7,263 nucleotides of DNA from Pseudomonadota bacterium (GCA_023436945.1 JAEZHG010000018.1:1-7263), one strand, 5' to 3'; shown: positions 1-7,006, counted from the first letter of the stretch. A program made the numbers and translations. Notes: generated by a model from the sequence alone, not told the origin.

Positions 1-250
1 TCTTGTCATAGGGCAGGGTGATGCGCGGGGTGTGGATGACCAGATCGGCATCCAGCGCCAGAATCTCTTCGATATTGTTGGTGGCCAGAACGCCTGTGTC
101 AGGGCGTTTGCACAGTTGGCCTGCATCCACGCCGTTCTTCTTGTCGGAGTAGACATAGACCCCGACCAGCTCCAGCGCCGGATCGTCAATAATCCTGCGA
201 AGGGCCGTGCGCCCCATAGAACCCGTTGCCCACTGTACGACTTTGATCAC
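1..250 (-). CDS. Dihydrodipicolinate reductase-like NAD(P)-dependent oxidoreductase, N-terminal part (cut by window edge)
   Basis: The reading frame starts at GTG (250-248) and runs off the left edge after 83 codons. The start is supported by GGGGAG at 262-257, 6 nt upstream, and by an in-frame TGA immediately before the GTG. The translation begins (M/V)IKVVQWATGSMGRTALRRI, a first beta strand followed by a glycine-rich Rossmann turn (G10-S-M-G13-R14), then a second strand ending VYVYSDKKNG near residues 31-40, and later ADLVIHTPR. This pattern fits the dihydrodipicolinate-reductase-like / 2,4-diaminopentanoate-dehydrogenase-like family, usually about 340-360 residues, which is seen in sphingomonad and actinobacterial catabolic loci. 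The substrate is unknown; a role in lysine biosynthesis is unlikely given the catabolic context. The gene is divergent from the acyl-CoA ligase and carries a copy of the shared motif (292-312) in its leader or promoter. The catalytic domain lies outside the window, so the family call rests on the N-terminus only. Confidence 0.8.
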   Translation of the reverse strand, partial: MIKVVQWATGSMGRTALRRIIDDPALELVGVYVYSDKKNGVDAGQLCKRPDTGVLATNNIEEILALDADLVIHTPRITLPYDK

Positions 251-271
251 TCACAACTCCCCGACATTTGT

Positions 272-290
272 ATTTTGGTCTTTTCAGACC
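272..290. promoter_or_regulatory. Partial second motif copy containing a GGTCT/AGACC dyad
   Basis: On the minus strand this reads GGTCTGAAAAGACCAAAAT. The right part, AAAAGACCAAAATA, matches 13 of 14 bases of the copy upstream of the TonB receptor, while the left part (CTTKCATAA) is not conserved. Its AGAC lies exactly 20 bp from the AGAC of copy A, close to two helical turns. The sequence also forms a 5-bp perfect inverted repeat, GGTCT and AGACC, around a 4-nt loop at 277-290. It may be a second operator half-site or an mRNA hairpin in the oxidoreductase leader. No function is demonstrated. Confidence 0.35.
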
Positions 291-291
291 G

Positions 292-312
292 TAGTTAGTC
301 TCTTTATGAAAG
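292..312 (-). promoter_or_regulatory. Shared upstream motif, copy A (sense to the oxidoreductase gene)
   Basis: Read on the minus strand, this is CTTTCATAAAGAGAC (312-298) followed by TAACTA. It matches three other sites in the window, at 3643-3623 (minus), 7056-7036 (minus) and 7148-7168 (plus). Twelve of 21 positions are identical in all four, including CTT, CATAA and AGA. It ends 47 nt before the GTG at 250 (counted from the C of AGAC). It also lies just 24 nt upstream of the ligase ATG at 337, so one bound protein could affect both divergent genes. No fixed-spacing -35 box accompanies the four copies, so an operator is a better guess than a plain promoter element. The function is inferred. 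Confidence 0.55.
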
Positions 313-336
313 GAATAAACAAGGGAGGGAAGTGCG

Positions 337-2043
337 ATGATCGTGACAAGTGCCGAAAGGCTCGCAGATTACCGCGAACGTGGCTGGTGGGGTGACCTGA
401 CGGTTGATGACCTGCTTCAGCGCAACCGTAAGGAAGTGGCTGACCGGACGGCTCTGGTCGATCCGTCGAACCGTGCCGCGCTGGATGGCGTCGAGCCGCG
501 TCGCCTGACGTGGGCGCAGGTCGGGCAGGAAGTGGATCAGGTGGCGGCCGCCTTGCTGGCGCAGGGCCTGAAGAAGGGCGACGTCCTTAGCTACCAGCTG
601 CCCAATGTGGTCGAGACTGTCATTCTGGCGCTGGCCTGCTCACGCATTGGCCTGATCATCAGCCCGGTGCCGACCATGTACCGTGAGCATGAGTTCACGT
701 GGGTGCGTGACAAGGTGAAGCCGCGTGCCATCGTCACTGTGCGCGACCTGGCAGGCCACAACCACGCCGCCATGATGAGCACGCTGGCCAAGGACCATGA
801 TGCCAAGGTTCTGATCTTCGGCGAGGCCGAGGGCGACCAGATCGATTTCCGCGCTGCTATTGCCGCAGCCGACCCTGCCGTTGCCGTGGCGGCTGCCAAG
901 GCCGATTTGGCCAAGCCAGAAGAGGTTTTCACCATCTTCTGGACCTCCGGTACCGAGAGCCGCCCCAAGGGTGTGCCGCGTGACCACAACCTCTGGATCG
1001 TCAACGCCAAGATGGTCACCGAGGCCGCCGAAATCCGCGAGGGCGAGGTTCTGCTGAACCCGTTCCCGCTGGTGAACATCGGCTCGTTCGGCATGGTAAT
1101 GCCGTGGCTGTGGCAGAAGGGGACGCTGGTCCTGCACCATCCGTTCGATCTGGGCGTCTATCTGAAACAGATCGAGCAGGAGAAGGTGAACTATACCATC
1201 GCCGCTCCGGCCATCCTCAACGCCATCCTCAAGACCCCGGCCATGGTCGAGAACATTGACCTGTCGAGCCTACGTGCCATCGGTTCGGGATCGGCTCCGC
1301 TGGCCCCGTGGATGATCGAGGGCTGGGCGCAGAAGTGGGGCATCGAGGTGTGCAACATCTTCGGCTCGAATGAGGGTGCATCGCTGTTCAGCGGCCCGAT
1401 GCACGTGCCGGACCACACCGAGCGCGCCCGCTATTTCCCGCGCATGGGGGCAGAGGGCATCGAGTGGTCGGGTGATACGGCCTCGATGATCAAGACCCGT
1501 CTGGTTGATCCGGCAACTGAGGAAGTGATTACAGAGCCGAACGTGCCGGGCGAACTGCGCTTCTGGGGTGCGGCCACCTTCGAGGGCTATTTCGATGCAC
1601 CGGAACTGACCGCCAGCGCCTTTGACGCCGAGGGCTATTACCGCACGGGCGACCTGTTCGAGATCGCGGGTGAGGGGCATCTGTCGCGCTATTACCGCTT
1701 CGTCGGGCGCTGCAAGGACATCATCGTGCGCGGCGGGGTGAACATCTCTCCGGCAGAGCTGGATGATGTGCTGTCTGGCCATCCGGCGCTGAAGGAAGCG
1801 GCGGTCTGCGGCATTCCCGATGAGGTTCTGGGCGAGAAGGTCTGCGCCGCTATTGTTCCATCTGGCGAGGAAGTGCCGGATGTGGCGTCGCTGGCCGAGT
1901 GGCTGAAGGCGCAAGGTCTGGCCACCTTCAAACTGCCGCAGGCTGTGGTTCAGGTCGAAGCCCTGCCACGCAACTCGATGAACAAGGTCGTTCGCACCGA
2001 GCTTCGCGAACAGGTTCTGGGTCTTCTCAAGATCCAGGCCTAA
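337..2043 (+). CDS. AMP-forming acyl-CoA ligase (ANL superfamily)
   Basis: This 568-residue protein has the normal length of a cytoplasmic class I adenylate-forming enzyme that activates a carboxylic acid to acyl-AMP and then acyl-CoA. The ATP-binding P-loop is TSGTESRPKG (residues 203-212). The A5 motif is IFGSNEG with Glu346, A7 is YYRTGDL with Asp439, the hinge region is VGRCKDIIVRGG (456-467), and A10 is LPRNSMNK with the adenylation lysine at K550. The P-loop has Ser where Gly is usual and A10 has NK instead of GK. Such variants occur in cyclohexanecarboxylate-CoA-ligase-like and 2,3-dihydroxybenzoate-AMP-ligase-like branches, so the enzyme is probably active. GGGAGG at 323-328 sits 8 nt before the ATG. 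The gene stands alone: the left neighbour is divergent, and a hairpin terminator follows 11 nt after the stop. It probably activates an acid formed in the same catabolic route; the acid itself cannot be named. Confidence 0.93.
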   Translation: MIVTSAERLADYRERGWWGDLTVDDLLQRNRKEVADRTALVDPSNRAALDGVEPRRLTWAQVGQEVDQVAAALLAQGLKKGDVLSYQLPNVVETVILALACSRIGLIISPVPTMYREHEFTWVRDKVKPRAIVTVRDLAGHNHAAMMSTLAKDHDAKVLIFGEAEGDQIDFRAAIAAADPAVAVAAAKADLAKPEEVFTIFWTSGTESRPKGVPRDHNLWIVNAKMVTEAAEIREGEVLLNPFPLVNIGSFGMVMPWLWQKGTLVLHHPFDLGVYLKQIEQEKVNYTIAAPAILNAILKTPAMVENIDLSSLRAIGSGSAPLAPWMIEGWAQKWGIEVCNIFGSNEGASLFSGPMHVPDHTERARYFPRMGAEGIEWSGDTASMIKTRLVDPATEEVITEPNVPGELRFWGAATFEGYFDAPELTASAFDAEGYYRTGDLFEIAGEGHLSRYYRFVGRCKDIIVRGGVNISPAELDDVLSGHPALKEAAVCGIPDEVLGEKVCAAIVPSGEEVPDVASLAEWLKAQGLATFKLPQAVVQVEALPRNSMNKVVRTELREQVLGLLKIQA

Positions 2044-2054
2044 GGCGGGATAAT

Positions 2055-2090
2055 GAAAGGGGCGGCCTCCCCTCAGAAGCCGCCCCTTTC
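2055..2090. terminator. Bidirectional hairpin terminator between convergent genes
   Basis: A perfect 12-bp inverted repeat pairs GAAAGGGGCGGC (2055-2066) with GCCGCCCCTTTC (2079-2090) around a 12-nt loop. It lies between the ligase stop (2041-2043) and the dioxygenase stop (2113-2115), which converge. The ends carry TTTC on either strand, so it can serve both transcripts, although neither T-tract is long. Confidence 0.8.
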
Positions 2091-2112
2091 TCCCCCCGAA
2101 CTGGTGACCAGA

Positions 2113-3588
2113 TTACGCGGTCACCACTCCGTTCTTGATATAGGCCCGATCGGCCCAGCAGGCGTGGGTGCCGCTGGAGATCTTGTGCGGCAGCGCGATG
2201 CGGCACACAGGGCCTTCCTCGAACTTCTTGCAGTCCACGAGGATGCATTCGGACGTGCCGGCATTCTCGTCGATGATGAAGCTGATCAGATAGCCATCGT
2301 CCTCGTCCTTGGCGCCGATGCGCGGGACGAACGGGCTTTCGCTGGCGTAACGGCCTTCGGGCAGGGTGATCTGCCAGCTCTCGCCGGTTTCCAGATCGTG
2401 CTTCACGAAGCCGTTGAACAGGAACCAGCCCGGCTTGGTCGTGGTCGAGTAGCAGTAGCGATTCTTACGCCCGGCATAGCGGTTGTTGATGACGCCGAAC
2501 TCCAGCACGCGGTCATCGAGGTGACCTTCGATGGTTTCGCCCGTCTTCAGGTTGAAGCGCCAGCGGTGCAGTTTGGACTTGAAGCTGTGCTCGTCCAGAT
2601 AGGCCATCATGCGGTCGAGGCCCTTGGGCACGCCCGCCAGCGGCTCCGGCATCGGCACTTCCTGGAAGTAGCCGTCCATGACGATCTCGTCGCCTTCCTC
2701 ATAGGCATTGAGGAAGTGCAACACATAGGTCGGGTCCGCCTCGAACCAGCGGATGTCTTTTTTGGTGCCATAGCGCGGCAGGATGGCAAAGCGCGACGGG
2801 AGGTCGTGCATGCGGGCGGCGTGATAGCCCTTCTCCAAAAGGTCCTTGTCCCAGAACAGCGGGAAGTCGTTCAGGATCGAGTAGTTGGTGGTGAAGATCA
2901 TGTCGTGCGGCAGGCGCGGCCCGGGCAGCGGCACGGGCGTGTAGTGGACCTGCTTGCCGTCCTTGTCGATCACGCCGTAGTGCATGTACGGGGCGTGCTT
3001 CGAATAGTTGAAGAACAGCATCTCGCCGGTGGCTTCGTCGGTCTTCGGGTGGGCGGAAACGCCGTCCAGAGGCACCCACGGGGCGGTGCCCAGCTGTTCC
3101 ATCGTTTCCGGATCCAGCATGTAGGCTTCGCCGCACTGGTAGAAGGTCGAGATGGCCTTGCCGTTGTGGATCACTACGTCGGTCGAGGAAGAGTCCTTCA
3201 GGCTTTCGTGTGCGCCGAAACCCGGACGCTTGGAGGTGCCGGGGCCGTCCTGAATGCCACCCCAGAGCGAGCCTTCGACGATCTGCTCGGCGACAAAACC
3301 ACGGGTGCGGATGAAGCGGTTACGGTAGTCGGCCTTGCCGTTCTTGATGTCGATCTGGTGCAGCATGCCATCGCCGTCGAACGGGTGGTAGCGGCCCAGC
3401 GGCTGGTGCAGGGGGTTCTCGGTGTTACGCAGGTAAACGCCGTCGATATCGGTCGGGATCGTTCCTTCGATCACGTCCAGATCGAGTGCGGTGACTTCTT
3501 CCCACTGAGGCGTCCAAGGACCCGTCATATACGGGTGATTGGTCGGCTCCAGTGTTGTTTTTACTGGCTTCAAACGCTCGAGTTTCAT
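2113..3588 (-). CDS. Carotenoid oxygenase (RPE65/lignostilbene dioxygenase) family iron(II) dioxygenase
   Basis: The 491-residue product has the family length and the N-terminal hallmark DGVYLRNTENP...YHPFDGDGMLH (residues 49-77). The four iron-ligand histidines are visible: H180 (SAHPK), H228 (LPHDM), H291 (LHFLNAYEEGD) and H475 (SGTHACW). Their spacing is close to that of bacterial lignostilbene dioxygenases. Second-shell glutamates are seen at E363 (LEFGVIN) and E417 (ASESPFV). The first one, usually Glu before the ...DPET segment (E148 of RPE65), is Gln151 here (TFYQCGEAY). The Lys that precedes this position in lignostilbene dioxygenases is Tyr150, so a 4-hydroxystilbene substrate is doubtful. 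The enzyme should use O2 to split a C=C bond in the cytoplasm; its substrate is unknown. The start was set at ATG 3588 (MKLERLKPVK) because the upstream in-frame TTG at 3642 lies inside the regulatory motif. The ribosome site is weak (GGGG at about 9-6 nt before ATG). Confidence 0.92.
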   Translation of the reverse strand: MKLERLKPVKTTLEPTNHPYMTGPWTPQWEEVTALDLDVIEGTIPTDIDGVYLRNTENPLHQPLGRYHPFDGDGMLHQIDIKNGKADYRNRFIRTRGFVAEQIVEGSLWGGIQDGPGTSKRPGFGAHESLKDSSSTDVVIHNGKAISTFYQCGEAYMLDPETMEQLGTAPWVPLDGVSAHPKTDEATGEMLFFNYSKHAPYMHYGVIDKDGKQVHYTPVPLPGPRLPHDMIFTTNYSILNDFPLFWDKDLLEKGYHAARMHDLPSRFAILPRYGTKKDIRWFEADPTYVLHFLNAYEEGDEIVMDGYFQEVPMPEPLAGVPKGLDRMMAYLDEHSFKSKLHRWRFNLKTGETIEGHLDDRVLEFGVINNRYAGRKNRYCYSTTTKPGWFLFNGFVKHDLETGESWQITLPEGRYASESPFVPRIGAKDEDDGYLISFIIDENAGTSECILVDCKKFEEGPVCRIALPHKISSGTHACWADRAYIKNGVVTA

Positions 3589-3622
3589 CACAGCCCCATA
3601 AGGTTGATGCCTTGGCGTAACA

Positions 3623-3643
3623 TTGTCAGTCTTGTTATGCAAG
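3623..3643 (-). promoter_or_regulatory. Shared upstream motif, copy B (sense to the carotenoid oxygenase gene)
   Basis: The minus strand reads CTTGCATAACAAGAC (3643-3629) followed by TGACAA. This copy contains a perfect dyad, CTTG-CATAA-CAAG, that is only partly kept in the other three. The AGAC ends 40 nt before the ATG at 3588. Because this gene follows the HxlR gene in the same direction after a gap of 107 nt, the motif argues for a separate promoter for the dioxygenase. A CATACT hexamer at 3648-3643 could act as the -10 box, but no convincing -35 box is seen. Confidence 0.55.
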
Positions 3644-3673
3644 TATGATGGGCGAGTTTAGATACCAGACTGA
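3626..3673. repeat. Spaced 7-bp inverted repeat flanking the dioxygenase promoter region
   Basis: TCAGTCT (3626-3632) and AGACTGA (3667-3673) are perfect reverse complements separated by 34 bp. The left arm is part of motif copy B. On the plus strand the right arm, CCAGACTGAT, resembles the AAGACTGAC of motif B. It could be a second, inverted half-site allowing DNA looping or cooperative binding. A 7-bp match in a short region can also arise by chance. Confidence 0.3.
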
Positions 3674-3695
3674 TCCAGAACGATTTTTGACGCTG

Positions 3696-4664
3696 TTACA
3701 GGCCCGAGAGGCTCTCTCGGGTGATCACTTCACCGCAATGTGAGCAGGTGACGATGGGTTCGATAATGTTGCCGCAGGTCTTGTGGCGGATGTGCTCGGG
3801 CGGGCCTTCCGGACCGCTCATCCAGCGCTGGCCCCAGCGCACCAGTTCCAGCACCAGCGGGAAGAGGTCGAGACCCTTTTCCGTCAGCTTGTACTCGTAA
3901 CGGGCAGGGCTTTCCTGATAGAGGCGCTGCTCCAGAATGCCCAGGGATACCAGGCGCGCGAGGCGTTCGGCCAGGATGTTGGTGGCGACGCCCAGATACT
4001 GCTGGAACTCACTGAAACGGCGGTGACCATAGAAGGCGCTAGCGATCACGTGGGCGATCCAGCGGTCACCGAGAACCTCGATAGAGCGTTCGATCATGGC
4101 GGAGGTGCCGCCCTTGATCTCTACGGTCGAGCGGCGCTGGGCGCGGGCCTTGGGTGCGGGCTCCATACCAAAGCCGGGGCCGGGTTCACCGATCGTCTCG
4201 CGTGCGATCAGTTCCTTGTGGCAGTGGTTGCAGCGGCACTCGGGCATGAAGGTGTGCCCGCAGGAGTGCTTCAGATTGTGGGCGCGAACACGCGGATCAT
4301 AGTGCCAGCGTTTCTCCCAGCGGATGATCATCATGCTGGGCCCCATAAGGTCGCGGCCCATCTCGGTCAGCAGATATTCGTCGCGGGGAGGGCGCTCGCA
4401 ATAGCGGCTGCGTTCCAGAACCCCTGCGGTCTCAAGGCGGCGCAGGCGGTCGGTCAGCAGGCTGCGGGCGATGCCGATGTTGGACTGGAAATCTTCAAAA
4501 CGGGTGATGCCGGTGAAGGCGAGACTGCTGATCATCAGCGTCCAGCGGTCACCCATCAGGTTCAGGGCCCGCGAAGCGGAACTGGCAGCGATCATGCGCT
4601 GGGTCTCTGCGGCCTCGACAGAGGGGGAGCCAAGAGGTCTGGCTGTCGAATCTGGAGCAGTCAT
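3696..4664 (-). CDS. Tandem HxlR-type winged-helix regulator with two Cys-rich knuckles
   Basis: HxlR proteins are usually 100-130 residues and bind DNA as dimers; this one has 322 residues and contains two units. Unit 1 spans about residues 33-118, with GDRW at 38-41, the helix-turn-helix around RFEDFQSNIGIARSLLTDRL, and a wing ending in YLLTEMG. Unit 2 spans about 194-280, with GDRW at 199-202, RFSEFQQYLGVATNILAERL, and YKLTEKG. After each unit comes a related Cys-rich segment: SCGHTFMPECRCNHC (C135, C143, C145, C148) and TCGNIIEPIVTCSHC (C297, C307, C310), each followed by an I-x-R-E sequence. These could bind zinc or sense redox state or electrophiles. A basic, Pro-rich linker (about 161-187) joins the units. 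The start ATG has GAAGG about 6 nt upstream. No copy of the shared motif lies in front of this gene. It is a plausible controller of the neighbouring genes, though the target is inferred. Confidence 0.88.
   Translation of the reverse strand: MTAPDSTARPLGSPSVEAAETQRMIAASSASRALNLMGDRWTLMISSLAFTGITRFEDFQSNIGIARSLLTDRLRRLETAGVLERSRYCERPPRDEYLLTEMGRDLMGPSMMIIRWEKRWHYDPRVRAHNLKHSCGHTFMPECRCNHCHKELIARETIGEPGPGFGMEPAPKARAQRRSTVEIKGGTSAMIERSIEVLGDRWIAHVIASAFYGHRRFSEFQQYLGVATNILAERLARLVSLGILEQRLYQESPARYEYKLTEKGLDLFPLVLELVRWGQRWMSGPEGPPEHIRHKTCGNIIEPIVTCSHCGEVITRESLSGL
3703..3721 (-). repeat. Perfect 8-bp hairpin overlapping the last codons of the HxlR gene
   Basis: CCCGAGAG and CTCTCGGG pair around a 3-nt loop, ending 5 nt before the TAA stop (3698-3696). 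On the minus strand it is followed by CCTGTAACAG and not by a T-tract, so it is not a standard intrinsic terminator. It may stabilise the mRNA 3' end or aid factor-dependent termination ahead of the dioxygenase promoter, or it may simply reflect the coding sequence. Confidence 0.35.
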
Positions 4665-4717
4665 GAGTACCTTCGCGCGAACCTGATCCGAGACTCAACG
4701 GGCAGGAGGCTTAAGTC

Positions 4718-4748
4718 AAGAAAAGGGCGGGCCGATAACGACCCGCCC
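4718..4748 (-). terminator. Intrinsic terminator of the TonB receptor gene
   Basis: On the minus strand, GGGCGGGTCG pairs with CGGCCCGCCC (10 bp with one T-G wobble) around a TTAT loop at 4748-4725. It is followed by CTTTTCTT's T-rich run (TTTTCTT, 4724-4718). It lies 35 nt after the receptor stop (4786-4784) and before the HxlR start at 4664, so the receptor and the regulator are probably separate transcripts. Confidence 0.85.
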
Positions 4749-4783
4749 CGTTAGTTTCATGGGTTGGCTTAAGGTTCTAAGCC

Positions 4784-7006
4784 TTAGTAACGCACGGAGA
4801 GGCGTACGCCGTAGGTCTGCGGAGCCGCGAACAGCGACACCTCGTCACCCGCGAACGGGATGACGCTGGTGCGATACAGTTCGTCTGCGATGTTGCGGCC
4901 CCAGATGGTGGCGGTCCAGCGGCCGTCAGCCGATGCCACGCCCACACGACCGTTCAGGATGCCGTAGCCATCCTCGCGGTTGGTGTTCTCAGGACCCCAG
5001 TACATCATGTCCTGATAGGAGTAGTTGGCCGCTGCGATGAAGTTCAGCTTGTCGTTGATCGGCAGATTGATGTCGCCGCCCAGTGCGAACTGATACTCCG
5101 GCGTGCGCTGGATGCGGTGACCGTCATAGCTCGTTCCACGCAGCGGGTCGGTGTACTTCTCGTAGGTCGCGTCGATCAGCGAGCCCGAGGCCGACAGGGT
5201 CAGCCAGTGGGTCGGACGGGCCTTCACCTCGAACTCAAGACCCTGGATCAGCGCGTCTGCGGCGTTGGCGACGATCAGGGTCATCGACACGTCGTCCAGC
5301 AGTTCGACTTGCAGGTCTTCGAAGTCGGTGCGGAACAGGGCGAGGTTGGTACGCAGGCGACCGTTCATCCAGTCAGCCTTGACGCCCAGTTCCCAGCTCG
5401 TGGCGGTTTCGGGGTTGTAGGCCTTGCGGGCTGCAGCGCCATCCGGAGCGGCACCTTGCCAGCCACCGCCCTTATAGCCGGTCGAATAGGCACCATAGAC
5501 GAGGATGTCGTCGCTCGGCTTCCATTCCAGAGCCACACGCGGGGTGAACTCCGACCAGTCCTGCGACGGGGTGATGTGGTACTCTTCCAGCAGCGGAGCC
5601 GGCGAGTAGAGGTCGCCCGGCTGGCCGAGGCTCAGGATCTCGGCGCGGCTGTCCAGCGACTTGTCGTCGGTAGTGTAGCGACCGCCGACAGCCACCGTCA
5701 GGTTCGGCATGATGTCGTATTCGAACTCACCGAACATGCCGTAGCTGACCGTCTCCGAAGAGGCGATATACTGGTTGTCACCGTCGAGGGTGTCGCGGGT
5801 CGAGCCCGGGCCGCCCGGCAGGAAGGACTTGGCGGTGTTGCGCGACTGACGCTTAACGTCTTCCTTCAGGTAGTAGAGACCCGTCGACCAGCGCAGACGC
5901 TGCTCGGGATCGGACTGAAGGCGCAGTTCCTGTGTGAAGCCGCGATAGTCTTCGTACTGGCGCAGGGTCGAGTCGGTGATCGAAGGCGGCGAGGCCGTAC
6001 CGGCTTGGGTCCATGCGATATGGCCTTCGCCGTTACGCAGACCGGCCAGATAGATCAGGCTCAGATTGCCAATGTCCCACTCGAAGCGGGCGGTCAGACC
6101 CGAGGTCTCGCGGTCGGCATATTGCTCGTACGGCGAATAGTTGGTGCGCGGATCTTTGGAGATGTTCGGCGTGATGAAGCCGAAGCCCGGAGCGTTCGGG
6201 TCGTCCACGGCGTGACGCGACGAGCCGCCGGTGTCGGTCTTGCTGGCATCAGCCGTGACCGTCAGGCGCATGTTGTCGTTGATTTCCCACGCCAGCGTGC
6301 CGCGGACGGCGGTCGACTCGAGGTCTTCCAGCTCTTCGTCGCGAACGACGTTGTGGGCATAGCCGTCATGGCTTTCATGGTTGAAAGCGAAACGGGCACT
6401 GATCTTGTCGTTGATCGGACCTGAGATGAAGCCCTCGGTCAGGACGCTGTTGTAGTTGCCAAAGGCAATCGAGGCACCGGCGTCATGCTCTTGGGTCGGT
6501 TTGGCGGTGATCATGTTGATCGCGCCACCGACGACGTTCTTGCCGAAGATGGTGCCTTGCGGGCCGCGTAGCACTTCGATGCGTTCGAGGTCGAAGATCG
6601 GCGGGGTCGCAGCACCGCGACGGCCGATGTAGATTTCGTCGAGGAAAGTACCGATCGACGGGTCAGCGGTCGCGCTGTTCAGGCGAACCGAGCCAACGCC
6701 ACGGATAAACATTTCCGATTCCAGAGCATTCTGGCTCTGGAAGGTGAAGCTCGGCACCTGTGAGGCGACTTGCGAGACATCGGTGATAAGTTGGGTGCGC
6801 AGTTCATCTGCACCCATGGCCGAGACGGCCAGCGGCACGTCCTGCATGGCTTCCTGACGGCGACGGGCCGTCACGGTCACTTCGCCGATGGCGTAGGAAT
6901 CTTCCTGTGCCGGTGCTTCCTGAGCGACGGCTAGAACAGGCAGGCCGGTGGCGAGGGCAAGGGTTGCCGCGCCAAGGCGCAACCGCATCGAAAGCGGTTT
7001 GATCAT
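4784..7006 (-). CDS. TonB-dependent outer-membrane receptor
   Basis: This 740-residue protein imports a substrate across the outer membrane using TonB/ExbBD energy. It has a signal peptide (basic MIKPLSMRLRLR-like start, hydrophobic core near 12-26, cleavage predicted after AVA at residue 28). A TonB-box-like IGEVTVTA follows at 40-47, then RRRQEAMQDVPLAVSA. The plug domain runs to about 170 with RGVG, FLDEIYIGRRG and the signature LRGPQGTIFGKNVVGGAIN (146-164). The remainder is a 22-strand-type beta barrel with alternating aromatic/polar strands, a GRNIADELY segment, and a C-terminal strand GVRLSVRY ending in an aromatic residue, as needed for BAM insertion. GGAGGAG lies 7 nt before the ATG. 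It belongs to the general sphingomonad group often linked with uptake of hydrophobic or aromatic compounds and not strictly siderophores. No N-terminal signalling domain is present, so no sigma/anti-sigma surface signalling is expected. The substrate is unknown. Confidence 0.95.
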   Translation of the reverse strand: MIKPLSMRLRLGAATLALATGLPVLAVAQEAPAQEDSYAIGEVTVTARRRQEAMQDVPLAVSAMGADELRTQLITDVSQVASQVPSFTFQSQNALESEMFIRGVGSVRLNSATADPSIGTFLDEIYIGRRGAATPPIFDLERIEVLRGPQGTIFGKNVVGGAINMITAKPTQEHDAGASIAFGNYNSVLTEGFISGPINDKISARFAFNHESHDGYAHNVVRDEELEDLESTAVRGTLAWEINDNMRLTVTADASKTDTGGSSRHAVDDPNAPGFGFITPNISKDPRTNYSPYEQYADRETSGLTARFEWDIGNLSLIYLAGLRNGEGHIAWTQAGTASPPSITDSTLRQYEDYRGFTQELRLQSDPEQRLRWSTGLYYLKEDVKRQSRNTAKSFLPGGPGSTRDTLDGDNQYIASSETVSYGMFGEFEYDIMPNLTVAVGGRYTTDDKSLDSRAEILSLGQPGDLYSPAPLLEEYHITPSQDWSEFTPRVALEWKPSDDILVYGAYSTGYKGGGWQGAAPDGAAARKAYNPETATSWELGVKADWMNGRLRTNLALFRTDFEDLQVELLDDVSMTLIVANAADALIQGLEFEVKARPTHWLTLSASGSLIDATYEKYTDPLRGTSYDGHRIQRTPEYQFALGGDINLPINDKLNFIAAANYSYQDMMYWGPENTNREDGYGILNGRVGVASADGRWTATIWGRNIADELYRTSVIPFAGDEVSLFAAPQTYGVRLSVRY

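Noticed and set aside
32..395. Short plus-strand open frames at the left edge
   Set aside because: They overlap the minus-strand oxidoreductase, whose Rossmann motif and ribosome site are clear, or the ligase start in another frame.
3589..3642. Upstream TTG start for the dioxygenase, adding 18 residues
   Set aside because: The TTG lies inside the shared motif, and the family N-terminus begins naturally at MKLERLKPVK. The ATG at 3588 is preferred, although its ribosome site is weak.
2053..3648. Long open frame on the plus strand (531 codons) across the dioxygenase gene
   Set aside because: It is the antisense mirror of the carotenoid oxygenase, which has all family motifs. The translation is a low-complexity Val/Ala/Arg/His-rich sequence with no recognisable domain, as expected opposite a GC-biased gene.
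3783..4754. Open frame on the plus strand (323 codons) opposite the regulator
   Set aside because: Antisense shadow of the tandem HxlR gene; it has no domain signal and runs across the receptor terminator.
5117..6424. Open frame on the plus strand (435 codons) inside the TonB receptor
   Set aside because: Antisense shadow of a clear TonB receptor; its composition is typical of reverse-complemented barrel coding sequence.
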